From the IMG/VR virus record IMGVR_UViG_3300005264_000030, positions 1 through 33,596 of that record: DNA of 33,596 nt; one strand, written 5' to 3'. This DNA is from a virus. Below, one piece after another: positions 32,085 to 33,596 of this stretch; position 1 is the stretch's first letter; each line of letters begins with the position of its first letter. The notes beneath the pieces are model-generated. The model did no database searches. It saw only the letters and a list, made by a program, of their open reading frames with translations, and had not been told where the DNA came from. The position numbers were made by a program, and so were the translations under genes.

Positions 32085-32896
32085 AAATTGACGAAAATAC
32101 ACCCGTTATATCTTATGAACTTGAAGGCCGAGAAATATTTGTTAAAAGAGACGATTTAATGGGCGATAACATCACTTTACCGCCTTGGGGTAAACTGGCA
32201 GCAATTAAGATGCTTTTTGAATACGAAACACCTTTAGGTATGCCGTATATTGAGAAGAGTAAACCTGTCACTTACTTATGTCTTCGTAGTTCTTGGAGTG
32301 GTTGGGCTTTAGGAGAGATTGGTACTAAATTGGGATTTGATATACGTGTAGGTTTCCCGAATTCTAAAAACTACCCTAAAGAAATGTTAGAGAGAATTGA
32401 AGCTACTGGAGCAACTTTAGTACCTGTAAAACCCAATATGCTTAAAGTATGTTTAGCAATTTTGAAGAAGAAGGCGAGAGACGAAGGTTGGCAGGAATTT
32501 CCATATGCTTTCGAAACTCCACAATACTTGAAGCACTTTGCTAATCGTATAAGTGAATATAACGACACTTACGATAATCTTGTGTGTATTGGTGGGACTC
32601 CATGTACTGCTATAGGACTTTCACAAGGTTTTAAAGGAAAAAATATTCATATGGTTCTTACGTGTTCTGAAGATAGTGCAAAAAATCAATTAAAGAAATA
32701 TGGACTAGATAAGGATAAGCGAATAAAATTACATACGACACCTTACGATTTTTACGATGAATTAGAATGGCTTGATATACCTTTTGATGCTAACAGGCAT
32801 TGGGAGTCAAAATCGTGGTGGTGGTTGACTAAAAATATCGATAAAATTGAAGGTTCAGTGCTCTACTGGAACCTTGGCGGCGCTATTAATTTTTAA
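32075..32896 (+). CDS. Fold-type II PLP-dependent enzyme (ACC deaminase/D-cysteine desulfhydrase-like)
   Basis: The 273-residue protein resembles the tryptophan-synthase-beta superfamily branch that includes ACC deaminase and D-cysteine desulfhydrase: REIFVKRDDLMGDN, PPWGKLAAI with the likely PLP-binding Lys, LCLRSSWSGWALGEIGTKLG, ATGATLVPV and the phosphate-binding CIGGTPCTAIGLSQG. At 273 residues it is shorter than usual (about 330). The start overlaps the AsnB-like stop by 10 bases, so the two are translationally coupled. A PLP enzyme acting on an amino acid attached to a modified thymidine is known from hypermodified phages, and this one may play a similar part. Substrate unknown. Confidence 0.78.
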   Translation: MVLKIDENTPVISYELEGREIFVKRDDLMGDNITLPPWGKLAAIKMLFEYETPLGMPYIEKSKPVTYLCLRSSWSGWALGEIGTKLGFDIRVGFPNSKNYPKEMLERIEATGATLVPVKPNMLKVCLAILKKKARDEGWQEFPYAFETPQYLKHFANRISEYNDTYDNLVCIGGTPCTAIGLSQGFKGKNIHMVLTCSEDSAKNQLKKYGLDKDKRIKLHTTPYDFYDELEWLDIPFDANRHWESKSWWWLTKNIDKIEGSVLYWNLGGAINF

Positions 32897-32900
32897 ATTT

Positions 32901-32987
32901 AATAAATACTAGTAGAACAAGAGTATAAATGCTTCCAACATTTATACTCTCTAATCACAAACCTTTCTATGTGGAGAAACGGCTTAT
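32901..32987 (+). promoter_or_regulatory. Structured leader of the second right-end endonuclease, with a different but fully paired stem
   Basis: AATAAATA (32901-32908) and, 11 bases later, a perfect 12-bp hairpin (arms 32920-32931 and 32939-32950, loop CTTCCAA) precede a tail nearly identical to that at 29132-29168. About seven stem pairs differ from the first copy, and every one keeps pairing. Confidence 0.75.
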
Positions 32988-33449
32988 GACTACTAATATT
33001 TATTCAGATAAAAAACCTATTGGTAAAATTTACTTGACGACTAATATTGTTAATGGTATGCAATATGTGGGACAAACTATAAGACTTAATGATAAATCAT
33101 ATAAAGGTTCTGGTAATTTAATAAAAGAAGCATTTAAAGAATTTGGTAAAGATAATTTTATTGTAGAAACATTAGAATTAATTTATGATTATAGAGATAT
33201 TAATTCTTTAGAGGTGTTATGGATTGAAAAACTTAATACATTATACCCAATGTAAGAAATAAAATTAGAGAGTCTTGTAAAGGTAAAATAGTGAGTGAGG
33301 AAACTAGAAAAAAATTAAGTCAATTGGCAAAAAGAAAAGATGAAAAAGTAAAATGTCCTCATTGTGGTTTAATAGGTGGTATTAGAGCAATGAAAAGATA
33401 TCATTTCGATAATTGTAAATTAAATCCAAATAATAAAAAAGGAGTAAAA
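32986..33449 (+). pseudogene. Degenerate GIY-YIG homing endonuclease
   Basis: It starts at ATG 32986 with GGAG upstream and encodes IGKIYLTTNIVNGMQYVGQTIRL..KGSGNLIKEAFKEFGKDNF, very close to the endonuclease at 29110. It stops at 33253-33255 after LNTLYPM. Relative to the other copy, roughly 250 bases holding most NUMOD3 repeats are missing and the frame changes. The frame then resumes from about 33255 (NKIRESCKGKIVSEETRKK..) to a zinc finger CPHCGLIGG..RYHFDNC. This C-terminal piece is in frame with the next gene. The nuclease core is mostly present but the DNA-binding part is lost, so mobility is doubtful. Confidence 0.75.
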
Positions 33450-33596
33450 ATGCCCTGTATTGAATATCAATGTATTAATGAAAAATGCAAACATATTGAA
33501 GAGTTTATTCTTAAATTTGTTGATGTTAAAGAAACTGAAATTTGTCCTGTATGTGGAAGTATAATGAGAAAGACTATTAATGTACCACTTTGGTAT
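33450..33596 (+). CDS. FmdB-like zinc-ribbon protein, cut off by the window edge
   Basis: ATG 33450 has AAAAGGAG upstream and opens a frame of 49 codons to the edge. MPCIEYQCINEKCKHIEEF and EICPVCGSIMRK are the two Cys pairs of a FmdB-type zinc ribbon (MPxYEYxCxxCxHxFE..CPxCG), a small putative regulator family often found in phages. Here the first pair has an extra two residues (CINEKC). The upstream endonuclease remnant is in frame with it. Confidence 0.65.
   Translation, partial: MPCIEYQCINEKCKHIEEFILKFVDVKETEICPVCGSIMRKTINVPLWY

Noticed and set aside
1-33596. tRNA genes and integrase or attachment sites
   Set aside because: I saw no convincing tRNA cloverleaf, integrase or att-like repeat by eye. 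A covariance search for tRNAs was not possible here.

Overview
The window is part of an AT-rich genome of a T4-like tailed phage (myovirus type). The core T4 replication, recombination and transcription genes are recognisable from their protein sequences: UvsY, UvsW, gp55 (late sigma factor), gp47/gp46, UvsX, gp41 helicase, RNase H and gp61 primase. T4-type late promoters (TATAAATA) are present on both strands. The host cannot be read from the sequence. Low GC, small intergenic gaps and family content would suit a marine or other low-GC Gram-negative host, but that is inference.

Left arm (1-11775, all minus strand) is one tightly packed, overlapping gene block, read from a late promoter at 11795-11802. 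Ten of its proteins, otherwise unrelated, begin with the same 9-10 residue leader, M-(K/N/R)-x-F-K-(Q/R/K)-x-(L/I)-x-E. This matches the T4 capsid targeting sequence of internal proteins such as IPIII (MKTYQEFIAE) and ends in the (L/I)-x-E site cut by the T4-type prohead protease. The block is therefore best read as a packaged, injected proteome. Its members look like a KxDG ligase-fold protein, a Pol-beta nucleotidyltransferase, a CCA-adding/poly(A)-polymerase-type enzyme, an HxGH cytidylyltransferase/NMNAT-like enzyme, a MESH1/SpoT-like (p)ppGpp hydrolase, two proteins with ADP-ribosyltransferase-like motifs, a 718-residue possible nuclease and two small unknowns. A GIY-YIG homing endonuclease, a single-pass membrane protein, a small basic protein and a Toprim gene broken by one in-frame TGA sit among them.

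Right arm (11864-33596, plus strand) starts with uvsY, a small ORF and uvsW. UvsW is split in two by a split intein inside its DECH box. Then come gp55, a GIY-YIG endonuclease, gp47, gp46, two repetitive virion-type proteins behind a perfect late promoter, uvsX behind a sigma70-type promoter, and gp41. The gp41 helicase is also cut in two, by an atypically split intein (33-residue N part, 117-residue C part) at Walker A. RNase H, a Cys-rich protein and gp61 follow.

The last section (27739-32896) encodes a TSPPY-motif methyltransferase, a thymidylate-synthase-like protein, an AsnB-type amidotransferase and a fold-type II PLP enzyme. This looks like a nucleotide or DNA hypermodification operon. 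Two related GIY-YIG endonucleases are inserted here. Each has a leader hairpin with a fully different but perfectly paired 12-bp stem, and each runs in frame into the next gene (the thymidylate-synthase-like gene and an FmdB-like zinc ribbon).
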